DNA from: Bacillota bacterium
GTDB lineage: Bacteria > Bacillota > Bacilli > Paenibacillales > NBRC-103111
Direction: 5' to 3'
DNA length: 64,000 nucleotides
NCBI GenBank assembly: GCA_023388055.1
Contig: JAEWGW010000016.1
Coordinates: 1 to 64,000 of the forward strand
Below the pieces are notes generated by a model, which did no database searches, had not been told where the DNA came from, and saw nothing but the letters and a program-made list of their open reading frames with translations. The position numbers and the translations under genes were made by a program. The first letter of the stretch is position 1. Every line of letters starts with the position of its first letter. This document shows positions 9,496-18,171 of this stretch, in pieces.

Positions 9496-9551
9496 AAACG
9501 CTCACGTATTTGCGGGTATTTCCCTCCCGTACAACACGTGGGCGTTTTCCC
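9496..9551 (+). terminator. Terminator after the glycoside hydrolase
   Basis: AAACGCTCACGT at 9496-9507 pairs with ACGTGGGCGTTT near 9536-9547, and CGGG/CCCG forms an inner stem; a T-rich stretch follows. The rest of the 9469-9775 gap holds only a promoter candidate and the leader of the importer operon. Confidence 0.75.
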
Positions 9552-9572
9552 TTAGGTGGAAGCAAATTTGTC

Positions 9573-9601
9573 TTTACTGTGTTCATCACCCTCTTTACAA
9601 T
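9573..9601 (+). promoter_or_regulatory. Sigma-A-like promoter for the sugar importer operon
   Basis: TTTACT at 9573-9578 and TACAAT at 9596-9601 are separated by 17 bases. It lies after the hydrolase terminator and ~175 bases before the lipoprotein start, so the importer probably has its own transcript with a leader of ~165 bases. Confidence 0.5.
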
Positions 9602-9775
9602 GGAAAAAGAGACATGAAATCTTACTGTATGAGAGTGTCATACAGAAATGCCAGTAGCCCATTCATACCCAATGACAGCAGATATGAGGAATATCTGTAT
9701 AAAGAAAGTGTGGAGCAGGTTATATTGAAAGCGGTTACGATAAAGAAAGCACACATAAAAAGGAGGCGCTTTAGC

Positions 9776-11425
9776 TTGAAGAAAAAAGAAGCTTCATTCG
9801 GAAAAAGATTTGCGGCTGCTGCATTGCCTGTATCCCTGGCGATTACGATGCTGGCCGGCTGTCAGTCCAAGGAGGAGCCCACGGCGGCAGGAACAAACCC
9901 TGCAGGCAATGAGGCCAGACCCAAAATCACGGTGGCCGTCACAGCCAATCCCAATGTGGAGGATTACGAAACCAACTTTTATACCAAGAAGATTGAAGCG
10001 GAAATGAATGTGGATTTGGACTTTGTTGTACTGCCCAGTAATGTGAATGAAGCCAAAACCAAGCTGTCCCTGATGATCTCCTCCGGACAGCCCCTGCCTG
10101 ATGTGATTAACTTCTATCTGGATGCCACTACGTTGAACGATTATGCCACCAAGGGTGTCATTGTGAAGCTGGATGAGTATTATAAGAACCCCGCTCTTGC
10201 GGTGAATTTCAATAAAATTCCGGAGAAGGATTTTCTCCTGAAGAGATTGCAGCTTGCCGACGGCAATGTCTATTCTCTGCCCAAGTATATTAAGCAGGAA
10301 TGGAATGAAGGCCCCAACCGTGCATGGATTAACACAGAATGGCTGAAAAAACTGAATCTGCAGACCCCTACCACCACGGAGGAGCTTTATCAGGTGATGA
10401 AGGCCTTTGTGGATAAGGATGCCAACGGCAACGGCAAGAAGGATGAGATCGGCATGGTCGGCTCCAAGGACGGTTGGGCGCAACGGCCATTGGTTTTTCT
10501 GATGAATTCCTTTATTGAAGCTAATCCGGACAGAAGCTTCTTCTATCTGAAAGGCGGGAAGATTACCCCTGCCTTTACCCAGCCGGAATGGAAGCTGGGC
10601 CTGGAATATATGAATAAGCTGGTCAAAGAGAACTTGTTATCCCCGTTAAGCTTTACCCAGGACCAAACGCAAATGAAGGCTCTGATTAACACCAAGGGCG
10701 GTATGGTGGGGATTGTGCCTTCAGGCAGCTACAGCGCATTCGATCCTGTAATTCTGGAGAATAAAATGACGCTTCTGTCACCCATGAAGGGACCCCAGGG
10801 GATTGCCTATTCACCCCGGAATGAAACTCTGCCGGATAAATTATGGGTTATCACCAAGAATGCTAAAAACCCGGAGCTGGCTTTTAAGGTGGGGGATTAC
10901 ATGCTGGGTGCGGAGCCTTCCTTGATAAACCGTTACGGTGAAAAAGGAGTAGACTGGTCTGATGATCCGGCCATTGCTTCCCAGTATGTTGGGGAATTCG
11001 ATGAAAGCGAAGGCTTGAAGGCTAAATATGCGGTGCTGAATCCGAAAATTTGGAACAATCCGCAAAACAAGCACTGGAACCAAATGTCTCCCGGTTATAT
11101 TCCTTCCGAGGTTTCAAAGGTGGTTTCAGCGCTGAAGAAGGGTGACACCAATGCTTCGCCTAACTGGCAGCCCTTGTTTGCCAAGCTTTATGTACCTTTC
11201 TTCCCTAAGGAGCCTTTGTCCGCCCTCAGCTTCAACTCGGAGGAGCTGAAGAAAATCGCTAACAATAAAACGGCTATTGATCTGTATGTGAATGAGAGTG
11301 CAGTCGCCTTTATTACAGGCAACAAGCCGTTGTCCCAATGGGACGCATATCTGAAGGAACTGGCCAAAATGGGGCTGGAGGATTATATCGCAACCTCCCA
11401 GATCGCTTATGACAGAAGCAAATAA
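9776..11425 (+). CDS. Extracellular sugar-binding lipoprotein of an ABC importer (LplA-like)
   Basis: TTG at 9776 is the likely start, nine bases after AGGAGG; the longer frame from 9614 has no RBS and would bury the signal. The resulting 549-residue protein begins with a lysine-rich lipoprotein signal and lipobox LAGC (ITMLAGCQSK), so it is anchored outside the membrane. It has the length and style of the ~550-residue solute-binding proteins that partner with LplB/YtcP permeases in Paenibacillus, including a Ca-loop-like DKDANGNGKKDEIG segment. The two permease genes follow directly. The likely cargo is an oligosaccharide released by the neighbouring hydrolases; its identity is not readable here. 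Confidence 0.92.
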   Translation: MKKKEASFGKRFAAAALPVSLAITMLAGCQSKEEPTAAGTNPAGNEARPKITVAVTANPNVEDYETNFYTKKIEAEMNVDLDFVVLPSNVNEAKTKLSLMISSGQPLPDVINFYLDATTLNDYATKGVIVKLDEYYKNPALAVNFNKIPEKDFLLKRLQLADGNVYSLPKYIKQEWNEGPNRAWINTEWLKKLNLQTPTTTEELYQVMKAFVDKDANGNGKKDEIGMVGSKDGWAQRPLVFLMNSFIEANPDRSFFYLKGGKITPAFTQPEWKLGLEYMNKLVKENLLSPLSFTQDQTQMKALINTKGGMVGIVPSGSYSAFDPVILENKMTLLSPMKGPQGIAYSPRNETLPDKLWVITKNAKNPELAFKVGDYMLGAEPSLINRYGEKGVDWSDDPAIASQYVGEFDESEGLKAKYAVLNPKIWNNPQNKHWNQMSPGYIPSEVSKVVSALKKGDTNASPNWQPLFAKLYVPFFPKEPLSALSFNSEELKKIANNKTAIDLYVNESAVAFITGNKPLSQWDAYLKELAKMGLEDYIATSQIAYDRSK

Positions 11426-11468
11426 CATCAAAGGAGCCATTCCTCAACCGGCTGGAGGGACCAAAAGC

Positions 11469-12389
11469 ATGTTATCCGAGAGCTTTAAGAAGCAATATTT
11501 GCAGAATTGGCAGCTGTATGTATTCCTGTTACCGTCGCTGGCCTTTATCCTTACCTTTGCTTACGTTCCTATGGCGGGTATCCAGATTGCCTTTAAGGAA
11601 TATAATTTTAACCTGGGGATTTGGGGCAGTGAGTGGGTCGGCATGGCTAATTTCCGGCGGTTTTTCGACTCGTATCAATTCACGACTCTGCTGTGGAATA
11701 CCATCTCCCTTTCCTTTTATGCCCTGATAGCAGGCTTTCCGTTGCCTATTATCTTTGCTCTGCTTCTTAATTCCTTCACCAGTGCCAAATACAAGAAGCT
11801 GGTACAGTCCATCTCCTACATGCCGCATTTTATCTCCACTGTGGTCATTGTCGGAATGCTCATCCAGCTGTTTAACCCGAGAACGGGAGCATTTGGCGCA
11901 TTGTTCACCCTCTTCACCGATTCCATGCTCCCGGATGCCTTCGGAAAGCCCGGCGCTTTCCAGCACTTGTATGTGTGGTCAGGCATTTGGCAGGGCATCG
12001 GCTGGGGCAGCATTATCTATATCGCCGCTTTGTCTGCTGTGGATGAGGAGCTTCACGACGCCGCTCAGATCGATGGGGCTACCCGCTTCCAAAGAGTCCG
12101 GCATATCGACTTTCCGTCCATCCTGCCAACAGCAACGATTATGCTGATCCTATCGGTAGGGCATATCATGGATGTAGGCTTTGAAAAAGTATATTTAATG
12201 CAGAATGACTTGAATATTTCCAAGAGTGAAGTAATTTCCACATATGTATATAAGGTGGGAATGACTATCGGATCAGGTGATTTTTCCTTTGCGACAGCGA
12301 TTGGTCTGTTTAACTCCCTGATCAATTTCGCTCTGCTGATCACCGTTAATCTGGCATCCAAAAAATTCAGCAACACAAGTCTCTGGTAG
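11469..12389 (+). CDS. Sugar ABC transporter permease (LplB family)
   Basis: About 306 residues with six predicted transmembrane helices, beginning LYVFLLPSLAFILTFAYVPM. The EAA-type cytoplasmic loop reads DEELHDAAQIDGATRFQRVR, where the transport ATPase docks. ATG 11469 is chosen because GGAGGG lies nine bases before it; an upstream in-frame ATG at 11409 overlaps the lipoprotein gene and has no RBS. It forms a heterodimer with the permease encoded next. No ATPase is encoded in the locus, as is common for systems energised by a shared MsmX-type ATPase. Confidence 0.92.
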   Translation: MLSESFKKQYLQNWQLYVFLLPSLAFILTFAYVPMAGIQIAFKEYNFNLGIWGSEWVGMANFRRFFDSYQFTTLLWNTISLSFYALIAGFPLPIIFALLLNSFTSAKYKKLVQSISYMPHFISTVVIVGMLIQLFNPRTGAFGALFTLFTDSMLPDAFGKPGAFQHLYVWSGIWQGIGWGSIIYIAALSAVDEELHDAAQIDGATRFQRVRHIDFPSILPTATIMLILSVGHIMDVGFEKVYLMQNDLNISKSEVISTYVYKVGMTIGSGDFSFATAIGLFNSLINFALLITVNLASKKFSNTSLW

Positions 12390-12411
12390 CCCGGGGGAAG
12401 GAGAGAAACAT

Positions 12412-13308
12412 ATGGCAGCAAGAAAAATCAAATATTCGGCCTCAGACCGTATCTATTTCGGTATCTCAGGCTTTCTGTTAACCTTCGTGCTCATACTGGT
12501 ATCCTATCCGCTGATCTATGTGTTATCCGCCTCGTTCTCCTCAGGCAGTGCGGTTTCCTCAGGGAAGGTACTGCTTTGGCCGGTGGATTTCACACTGGAG
12601 GGTTATCGGGCGGTTTTCAAGAACAAGGATATTGTCGGGGCCTATTTAAATACCATTTTCTACACATTGGCAGGTACGGCGTTGAATGTGACTATGGTGA
12701 TGACCTGTGCCTATGCGTTATCCAGGCGTACGTTAAAGGGCCGGAATGTGTTTATGTTTATCTTTACCTTTACGATGTTTTTCGGCGGCGGTCTGATTCC
12801 CTTTTATATTCTGCTGAAGGACGTGGGCATTCTGAATACAAGATTGGCCATGATCGTACCCGGTGCCTTATCCGTGTACAACATGATTATTGCCCGAACC
12901 TTTATCCAGTCCTCCATTCCCCATGAGCTTCTGGAGGCGGCAAAAATGGACGGCTGCAGTGACTTCCGCTACTTTTTCTCCATTGTGCTGCCCTTGTCCA
13001 AGGCGGTTATTGCCGTCATTGCCCTGTTCTCTATGGTTGGCCATTGGAATGCTTATTTCAACGCCTTGATGTTCCTGAATGAGAGAACCTTATATCCGCT
13101 GCAGATTATTCTGCGTGAAATTCTCATCATGAATCAATATGATCCTACGATGGTTATTGATCCTGAGCTGCAGGCTGCCAATGCCCAGGTAGCTGCCGTG
13201 TTAAAGTATGCACTCATTGTCGTAGCTACAGTTCCTATTCTGTGCGTGTATCCGTTTATTCAGAAATATTTTGTGAAAGGAGTTATGATTGGTTCGCTGA
13301 AGGGATGA
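12412..13308 (+). CDS. Carbohydrate ABC transporter permease (YtcP/AraQ-like)
   Basis: A 298-residue, six-helix inner-membrane protein, start ATG after AAGGAGAG. The EAA loop is visible as PHELLEAAKMDGCSDFRYF, and the C-terminus ends with the typical IQKYFVKGVMIGSLKG. It is the second half of the translocation pore with the LplB-type partner 22 bases upstream. Same operon as the lipoprotein and probably the DUF4038-type hydrolase that follows. Confidence 0.92.
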   Translation: MAARKIKYSASDRIYFGISGFLLTFVLILVSYPLIYVLSASFSSGSAVSSGKVLLWPVDFTLEGYRAVFKNKDIVGAYLNTIFYTLAGTALNVTMVMTCAYALSRRTLKGRNVFMFIFTFTMFFGGGLIPFYILLKDVGILNTRLAMIVPGALSVYNMIIARTFIQSSIPHELLEAAKMDGCSDFRYFFSIVLPLSKAVIAVIALFSMVGHWNAYFNALMFLNERTLYPLQIILREILIMNQYDPTMVIDPELQAANAQVAAVLKYALIVVATVPILCVYPFIQKYFVKGVMIGSLKG

Positions 13309-13407
13309 TAAATAAAGGTTAACAATGAAAAATATAACAAAATTGTCAACATCAGGCTGCCGAATACGGATGCGGCCTGCTGTTGCCATTCATTCAGGGA
13401 GGAAGCC

Positions 13408-15006
13408 ATGGAATCGAGGACTCTTAACATCCCCCAATACGGGCTGGCGGAGCTAACCCTGCACACAACGTCGCCCTTCGGTAATCCCTATACGGATGTA
13501 GAGTTGAAGGTGGAATTTACGCAGCCGGACGGTTCGATCATTCTTGCAGACGGCTTTTATGACGGGGGGAATTGCTTTTGTGCCCGGGCTTATGCTTGCA
13601 GCTGTGGGGAGTGGAGGTGGGGCTCTCAGTCCAGCCATCCGGATATGGACGGGAAGACGGGAGAGTTCGTGGTTCATCCCTCACTCCTGCCGGGAAAGCT
13701 GCGGATACACCCGCGGGACCCTTATCAGTTTGCCTATGACAATGGGGAATGGTTTCTTCATATCGGCGATACAGGATACCGTTATCTGGCTTCTGCGGAA
13801 GCTGGGTGGCAGGAATATCTGGATCAGGCCGCTGCCTGCGGCTTCACCAAAATCCGCACCTGGTTCAGCCTGGGACGCAGCGATGTCAAGAACCTGCTGG
13901 AGCATAATCGGAAGCGGCTGAATCTGGCCTATTGGCAGGAGATGGACCGCAGGGTGGCCTATGCCTGGAGCCGCTATCCCAGGGTGATGCTCCAGCTTAT
14001 TCCCTTCGGCGAGGACCTGGAGGAGGTGCTGAATTATGGCGAGGGGGAGGAGGGAGCCCGGCTGATCCTGAAGAATGCTATCGCTCGCTTCTCCGCCTAT
14101 TCCAATGTGCAGTGGTGCTTCTCCAATGATTTCCGGCTGGAGAGCAGCTTCCTGGGCAAGTCGGAGCGGGCGGGACAGGAGCGGGAAATGGAAATGGCCA
14201 ACCGGCTTAAAACGTCCATTAACAGGGTTGGTGGAGACTCCGCCGTATTGGAGCCGTGGGGAACGCTGCGTACCAATCACCAAAGCCGGTTCTCCGGCTA
14301 CTCCTTCCTGGATGCTCCTTGGTCGGACCTGATTACGCTGGAGGATTTGGGTCAGGTGGACGGTGCGGCCGTGCTCCACTACCGCTCTCTGTCCGCACAG
14401 CCCGCTGTGCTGGATGAGGATCGTTATGAGTCCTGGCGGGCCCCCCGTCATCCGCGGTACTTCTTCCGCCGTCTTATGTGGGTGTCACTGCTGTCCGGAG
14501 GCCACGCCACGTATGGAGGCTTCCGCACATGGGATGCTTATGACGGAGACTTGTGCGGCATGCAGGGGTATTTCAAAGCCTGTGGGGGCGGCAAGCTGTC
14601 GGAGGGGGCCCATGACTTCGTCCACATTCACCGCTTCTTCAGGGAGACCGGTCTGTCTCTGGCGGGTATGATCCCGGATGATGCGGCGGTTGGTGCTGAT
14701 CCGTTGCGGTGGAAGGCATGCAGGGACCAAGCGGGCTGCACGTGGATCATTTATCTGGCCAATCCTGACCAGTATGAGGGCCATGCCCCGGACGGCTTCG
14801 ATGGTCTCTATACCGACGAGCTGGCAGCACCGTCATGTGAACCGGCTTCTGTAGCACTGCCCGCGAATGCTCTGGCTCACGCAGTCTCTGCCTGGTATAA
14901 TCCCTCCAACGGTCAGTGGGTCGAAGCTGACGTTAGCAACCCGGTGATGATTTCGCCGGGTGGAGGGGATTGGGTGCTTTTGGTACGGGGTGGACAGGCC
15001 GTTTAG
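13408..15006 (+). CDS. Cytoplasmic DUF5060/DUF4038 glycoside hydrolase (apiosidase-like)
   Basis: A 532-residue protein without signal peptide. The N-terminal ~90 residues resemble a DUF5060 beta-sandwich (LTLHTTSPFGNPYTDVELKV, WRWGSQSS). The centre is a DUF4038-type (beta/alpha)8 domain: FLHIGDTGYRYL, CGFTKIRTWFSLGR, YSNVQWCFSNDF and a late LWVSLLSGGHATYGGF-like segment. DUF4038 proteins include apiosidases and related enzymes acting on branched plant sugars. Because it lacks a signal and follows an importer, it probably cleaves the imported oligosaccharide inside the cell (inference). RBS GGGAGGAAG precedes the ATG. Confidence 0.8.
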   Translation: MESRTLNIPQYGLAELTLHTTSPFGNPYTDVELKVEFTQPDGSIILADGFYDGGNCFCARAYACSCGEWRWGSQSSHPDMDGKTGEFVVHPSLLPGKLRIHPRDPYQFAYDNGEWFLHIGDTGYRYLASAEAGWQEYLDQAAACGFTKIRTWFSLGRSDVKNLLEHNRKRLNLAYWQEMDRRVAYAWSRYPRVMLQLIPFGEDLEEVLNYGEGEEGARLILKNAIARFSAYSNVQWCFSNDFRLESSFLGKSERAGQEREMEMANRLKTSINRVGGDSAVLEPWGTLRTNHQSRFSGYSFLDAPWSDLITLEDLGQVDGAAVLHYRSLSAQPAVLDEDRYESWRAPRHPRYFFRRLMWVSLLSGGHATYGGFRTWDAYDGDLCGMQGYFKACGGGKLSEGAHDFVHIHRFFRETGLSLAGMIPDDAAVGADPLRWKACRDQAGCTWIIYLANPDQYEGHAPDGFDGLYTDELAAPSCEPASVALPANALAHAVSAWYNPSNGQWVEADVSNPVMISPGGGDWVLLVRGGQAV

Positions 15007-15015
15007 AGTAGAGAT

Positions 15016-15050
15016 GAACCCGGCTCCGGGAGCGGGTTCTTTCTTTTTTA
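15016..15050 (+). terminator. Terminator after the importer/hydrolase operon
   Basis: GAACCCG (15016-15022) and CGGGTTC (15033-15039) enclose a GC-rich loop and are followed by TTTCTTTTTT. It closes the carbohydrate operon. Confidence 0.9.
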
Positions 15051-15136
15051 TTCCTGGAAAATCCATCACGGTCAGGTTATACTGACAGTGATCAAACCCA
15101 TATTCCACCATCGGGCAGGGGAGCGAAACATCCAAC

Positions 15137-15581
15137 ATGATTTTATGGATAAACGGAGCCTTCGGGTCCGGCAAAACCACCAGTGCCTATGAATTGCACC
15201 GCAGATTGCCTAATTCCTTTGTTTACGATCCGGAGAACATCGGTTATTTCCTGTTTAAGAATGTACCCGCCAAACTCCGTATGAAGGATTTCCAGGATCA
15301 CCCGCAATGGCGGTTGTTCAATTATGAAATGCTAAAGGATTTGGCTGGTAGATTTGACGGAGTAATTATTGCTCCAATGACGGTAACCACCCCCCAATAT
15401 TTTGAAGAAATCATCGGCAGACTGCGCCGGGGAGAAAATAATGACCGATCATCTCCGTATAGATGGCGTGGTCCAAGAAATTGCCGCAAGAAGCAGAATG
15501 GTGCTGCTGCCGGATAACAGAAGCCCGTTGAAGAAATGGAAGGACCGTATTCACACGCTTCTCCGCCATATCCGCACGTAA
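15137..15581 (+). pseudogene. TmrB-like P-loop kinase/resistance gene with internal deletion
   Basis: The first ~100 codons encode the N-terminus of a TmrB-type (tunicamycin-resistance-like) ATP-binding protein: MILWINGAFGSGKTTSAYEL (Walker A), NSFVYDPENIGYFLF and FEEIIGRLRRG. The frame then runs into unrelated residues and stops at 15517. A different frame from 15441 to 15581 encodes a plausible C-terminal end (EIAARSRMVLLPDNRSPL, then KWKDRIHTLLRHIRT and a stop). TmrB-type proteins are ~195-200 residues; here the central ~60-65 residues appear to be lost by a deletion that also changed the frame. The gene is unlikely to be functional. Confidence 0.75.
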
Positions 15582-15609
15582 TCGTAACACCTGGCTGGCG
15601 GGAGAGTGA

Positions 15610-17172
15610 TCATCCGCTTTTTTTGTCCAGCTTCCGGTACTGCAGCGCTTCGGCCAGATGGTTCAGCAGGATGTCCCCGGAGCCTTCCAGATCGGCAATG
15701 GTTCTGGCCAGCTTAAGCACGCGGTCATGGGCACGTACGCTTAGGCCCATGACCTGGAAGGCCGACGCCAGCAGGGCCTCCGCCTCCGGAGCCGGGCGGC
15801 AGAATTGGCGCAGCGCCCGGCCGCTCAGCTCTCCGTTGTACCGGTAAGGTGATCCCTCATAACGCCTCTCCTGGATGCGCCGGGCGGACATCACCTGTTC
15901 ACGCATCTCCCGGGAGGATAAATGGCCGCCCGTATCGGTGAATGCCAGATCCTCATAGCGGGTGCGCGGCACCTCCACATGGAGATCGATCCGGTCCAGC
16001 ATAGGACCCGATATCCGGGAGCGGTATTGCGCTACCTTCAGTGCTGAGCAGGTGCAGGCCTCTGTGTCCGACTCAGTTCCGTAGAACCCGCAGGGACAAG
16101 GATTCATGGAGGCCGTCAGCAAAAAGTGGGCCGGGTAGGTATAGGTTGCCCGGGCTCTTCCGATGGTGACTTTCCGGTCCTCGAGCGGCTGGCGCAGCAC
16201 CTCCAGGGACAAACGGCTGAATTCCGGCAGCTCATCGAGAAACAGCACACCATGATGAGCCAGGCTGATCTCTCCGGGTTTGGGGACAGACCCTCCGCCT
16301 GCCAAACCGCTGGGAGATACCGTATGATGCGGGGAGCGGAAGGGCCGCAGACGCAGCAGCTGGCCACGGTCTGTCAGCCTGCCCGCCACGCTGTAGATTT
16401 TGGTCACCTCCAGGGCCTCCTCATCGTCCATCTCCGGCAGAATGGTGGGAAGCCGCCGCATCAGCATGGTTTTGCCCGTACCCGGGGGGCCGATGAACAA
16501 TAAATTATGCTTGCCGGAGGCTGCAATCACCAGCGCCCGTTTGGCCTGATGCTGCCCGCACACATCCGCATAATCTTCTCCTGACAGCAGTCCGCTGCCG
16601 CAGTCCGCCGTTCTGCTCACACTTGAAGTCTCCCCTGGCTCCTCCGATTCCGCCCACACCCGGTTCAACACCAGCGGATCCGCCAATTCCCGCAGCTCTC
16701 TTACCGTCACAACCTGCAACACCCCCACAAGAGCCGCTTCCCTGGCATTTTCTATAGGGAGTACTACCCGCTTCAGCCCCTGCCGGGCTGCCTGATGCAC
16801 CATGGACAGCACGCCTGAAACCGGGCGCAGGGAGCCGTCCAGCGCCAGCTCTCCAATCCACAGGGTATCCGCCGCATCCTCAAACCGGATTTGCCCGCTG
16901 GTCTCCAGAATCCCCGCCGCAATGGCCAAGTCAAAGGCAGAACCCTCCTTGCGCACATCCGCCGGAGCCAGGTTCACGGTAATCCGTTCCATCGGGTAAG
17001 TAAACCCGCTGTTGCGGATGGCCGCCCGCACCCGTTCCGTTGACTCCCGGATGGCGCTGTCCGGCAGACCCACCACCTGAAAAAACGGCAGGCCGTTGGC
17101 AATATCGGTCTCCACCTCCACCAGCACACCGTCAATTCCGGCCACACAAGCACTCATTAATTTTCCGTACAC
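15610..17172 (-). CDS. comM: ComM/YifB family AAA+ ATPase
   Basis: 520 residues, normal for the family. The N-terminal ChlI-like domain is present (VEVETDIANGLPFFQVVGLP, PMERITVNLAPADVRKEGSA), followed by the Mg-chelatase-type AAA+ core with Walker A GPPGTGKTMLMRR and GVLFLDELPEF as the Walker B region, a zinc-type CPCGFYG...CTC pair, and the C-terminal helical domain (YRKLDK near the end). ComM is a hexameric branch-migration helicase that helps integrate DNA during transformation in other bacteria; dprA, another competence-linked gene, is in the same backbone. The start is GTG 17172, with a GGGGGTG Shine-Dalgarno that lies inside the right arm of a long hairpin. Confidence 0.93.
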   Translation of the reverse strand: MYGKLMSACVAGIDGVLVEVETDIANGLPFFQVVGLPDSAIRESTERVRAAIRNSGFTYPMERITVNLAPADVRKEGSAFDLAIAAGILETSGQIRFEDAADTLWIGELALDGSLRPVSGVLSMVHQAARQGLKRVVLPIENAREAALVGVLQVVTVRELRELADPLVLNRVWAESEEPGETSSVSRTADCGSGLLSGEDYADVCGQHQAKRALVIAASGKHNLLFIGPPGTGKTMLMRRLPTILPEMDDEEALEVTKIYSVAGRLTDRGQLLRLRPFRSPHHTVSPSGLAGGGSVPKPGEISLAHHGVLFLDELPEFSRLSLEVLRQPLEDRKVTIGRARATYTYPAHFLLTASMNPCPCGFYGTESDTEACTCSALKVAQYRSRISGPMLDRIDLHVEVPRTRYEDLAFTDTGGHLSSREMREQVMSARRIQERRYEGSPYRYNGELSGRALRQFCRPAPEAEALLASAFQVMGLSVRAHDRVLKLARTIADLEGSGDILLNHLAEALQYRKLDKKSG

Positions 17173-17175
17173 GAA

Positions 17176-17247
17176 AAAGCACCCCCTGTGACTTTGGCTG
17201 ACTGCGCCCTATGGCACAGTCAGCAAGAAGTCGGCAAGAGGTGCTTC
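17176..17247 (-). promoter_or_regulatory. Long hairpin with T run directly upstream of comM (attenuator or terminator)
   Basis: Read on the minus strand, AAGCACC pairs with GGTGCTT, GACTT with AAGTC, and a 12-bp arm GCTGACTGTGCC with GGCGCAGTCAGC, all nested. The right arm is followed by TTTTT and also contains the GGGGGTG likely used as comM RBS. The geometry fits an intrinsic terminator or an RNA element that hides the RBS. It does not match a riboswitch class that I recognise. Confidence 0.6.
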
Positions 17248-17507
17248 CATCATAACCGTTTGAATTTATCTTACAGCAGCCGCTGTGGAATGTAAACAGG
17301 GTATGGAACGTCCCCATGAATACCGGAAGCTTTGATTGGGTACAGCACTTCCAGTAAGGCAATGCTCAAACATTTCGATCAGTGTCAGGAACCGCTCCGC
17401 TTCCCGGTATACATGATCTGCCGTAATGAACTCTTTCCCTTGACAGTCATGTTGAGCTGCATTAAGATGAGTTAAATTCAGGAAAATAGAAAGGAGCGTG
17501 AGCGGGG

Positions 17508-17606
17508 ATGAATAAGCCATTTTTTTTGTTTACATTTGAGAGCAACCAGCCTCGCCACGTGTCCTTTATCCAAATCCGTCCCTCCATAGCTGTGGGGGAC
17601 ATATAG
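17508..17606 (+). CDS. Candidate 32-residue small protein
   Basis: ATG 17508 opens a frame MNKPFFLFTFESNQP... ending GDI at TAG 17604-17606. AAAGGAG stands ~15 bases upstream with a further GCGGGG closer. A strong terminator follows at 17643. Having an RBS-like motif, a start and a terminator makes a short transcript possible, but no family is recognised and the frame may be chance. Confidence 0.25.
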   Translation: MNKPFFLFTFESNQPRHVSFIQIRPSIAVGDI

Positions 17607-17642
17607 GCAGAGCCGTTATCTAAACGGATTTGTCCGGATTGG

Positions 17643-17673
17643 AAAAGACCGCTGGTAGGCTGGCGGTCTTTTT
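17643..17673 (+). terminator. Strong terminator in the comM-tRNA gap
   Basis: AAAAGACCGC (17643-17652) pairs perfectly with GCGGTCTTTT (17663-17672), followed by T residues. In plus orientation it would end a transcript from the region around 17460-17610. Confidence 0.85.
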
Positions 17674-17721
17674 GCATTTTTTGGAGGAAAAAGAAAAAGT
17701 GAAATTATAGAAGAAAAAGGG

Positions 17722-17750
17722 TTGACATCTATAAAATTCCATGATATTAT
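17722..17750 (+). promoter_or_regulatory. Near-consensus sigma-A promoter upstream of the tRNA unit
   Basis: TTGACA (17722-17727) and TATTAT (17745-17750) are spaced by exactly 17 bases. It is the best promoter in the window and drives rightward transcription toward the small ORF at 17840 and the tRNA genes ~340 bases downstream. Confidence 0.8.
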
Positions 17751-17839
17751 CAGTTATGTAAAGCGGTAACGCATTAAATTGTAAAAGCAACTGAAGGCAA
17801 TGATGAACGAAAAACTCTGGTGAAAGGAAGGGATAGGCG

Positions 17840-17977
17840 ATGAAATTCCGGTCATTTTATGCGCATGAACGATTTAGTCGTTTTTTTTCAGGCCTATTTC
17901 AAACCCTGCAGCAGTATCTTTTTCGTACAACGTTGGGGCCGTCCAATCCTTCAGTATGGAGGACGGAGCTGACGTGA
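17840..17977 (+). CDS. Candidate 45-residue leader peptide
   Basis: ATG 17840 follows GGAAGGG by seven to eight bases and lies ~85 bases after the likely transcription start from the 17722 promoter. The 45-residue product is rich in Phe and Arg (MKFRSFYAHERFSRFFSGLF...). Just after it, RNA pairing is conspicuous: CGTGAT/ATCACG around the stop codon, an outer TATGGA/TCCATA pair, and GGCTGCTTGC/GCAAGCGGTC at about 18037-18062. Phe codons in a peptide upstream of a tRNA-Phe gene are suggestive of a leader, but no known leader class is recognised. Confidence 0.35.
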   Translation: MKFRSFYAHERFSRFFSGLFQTLQQYLFRTTLGPSNPSVWRTELT

Positions 17978-18094
17978 TCATGAATCACGGACCGATTCTC
18001 CTCTGAATCCGTAGATCCATAGAACCGTACGTTAAAAGGCTGCTTGCACCCGGCAAGCGGTCTATTTGTGCATACTTTTCCAATTGTCAACAAT

Positions 18095-18170
18095 GGTCGG
18101 ATAGCTCAGTTGGTAGAGCGATGGTTTGAAGAACCATGCGTCGCCGGTTCAACCCCGGCTCCGACCACCA
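18095..18170 (+). tRNA. tRNA-Phe (anticodon GAA), with encoded CCA
   Basis: A complete 76-base cloverleaf: acceptor GGTCGGA/TCCGACC, D arm GCTC...GAGC, anticodon stem ATGGT/ACCAT with loop TTGAAGA, variable GCGTC, T arm GCCGG/CCGGC with loop TTCAACC, discriminator A and encoded CCA. The anticodon at 18128-18130 is GAA. Base 37 is G, whereas tRNA-Phe normally has A at that place, so this may be a second, atypical tRNA-Phe. It is not beside an rRNA operon. Confidence 0.88.
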
Positions 18171-18171
18171 T

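Noticed and set aside
9614..9775. Longer N-terminus of the sugar-binding lipoprotein
   Set aside because: No RBS, and it would place the lipoprotein signal inside the protein.
17176..17247. Cyclic-di-GMP riboswitch before comM
   Set aside because: The conserved core sequences of the GEMM aptamer are not present; only hairpin pairing is seen.
17266..17520. Minus-strand 84-codon frame upstream of comM
   Set aside because: No ribosome site and no recognised motif; it would end just before the long hairpin. Possibly chance, although part of it (EAERFLTLIEMFEHCL) looks protein-like.
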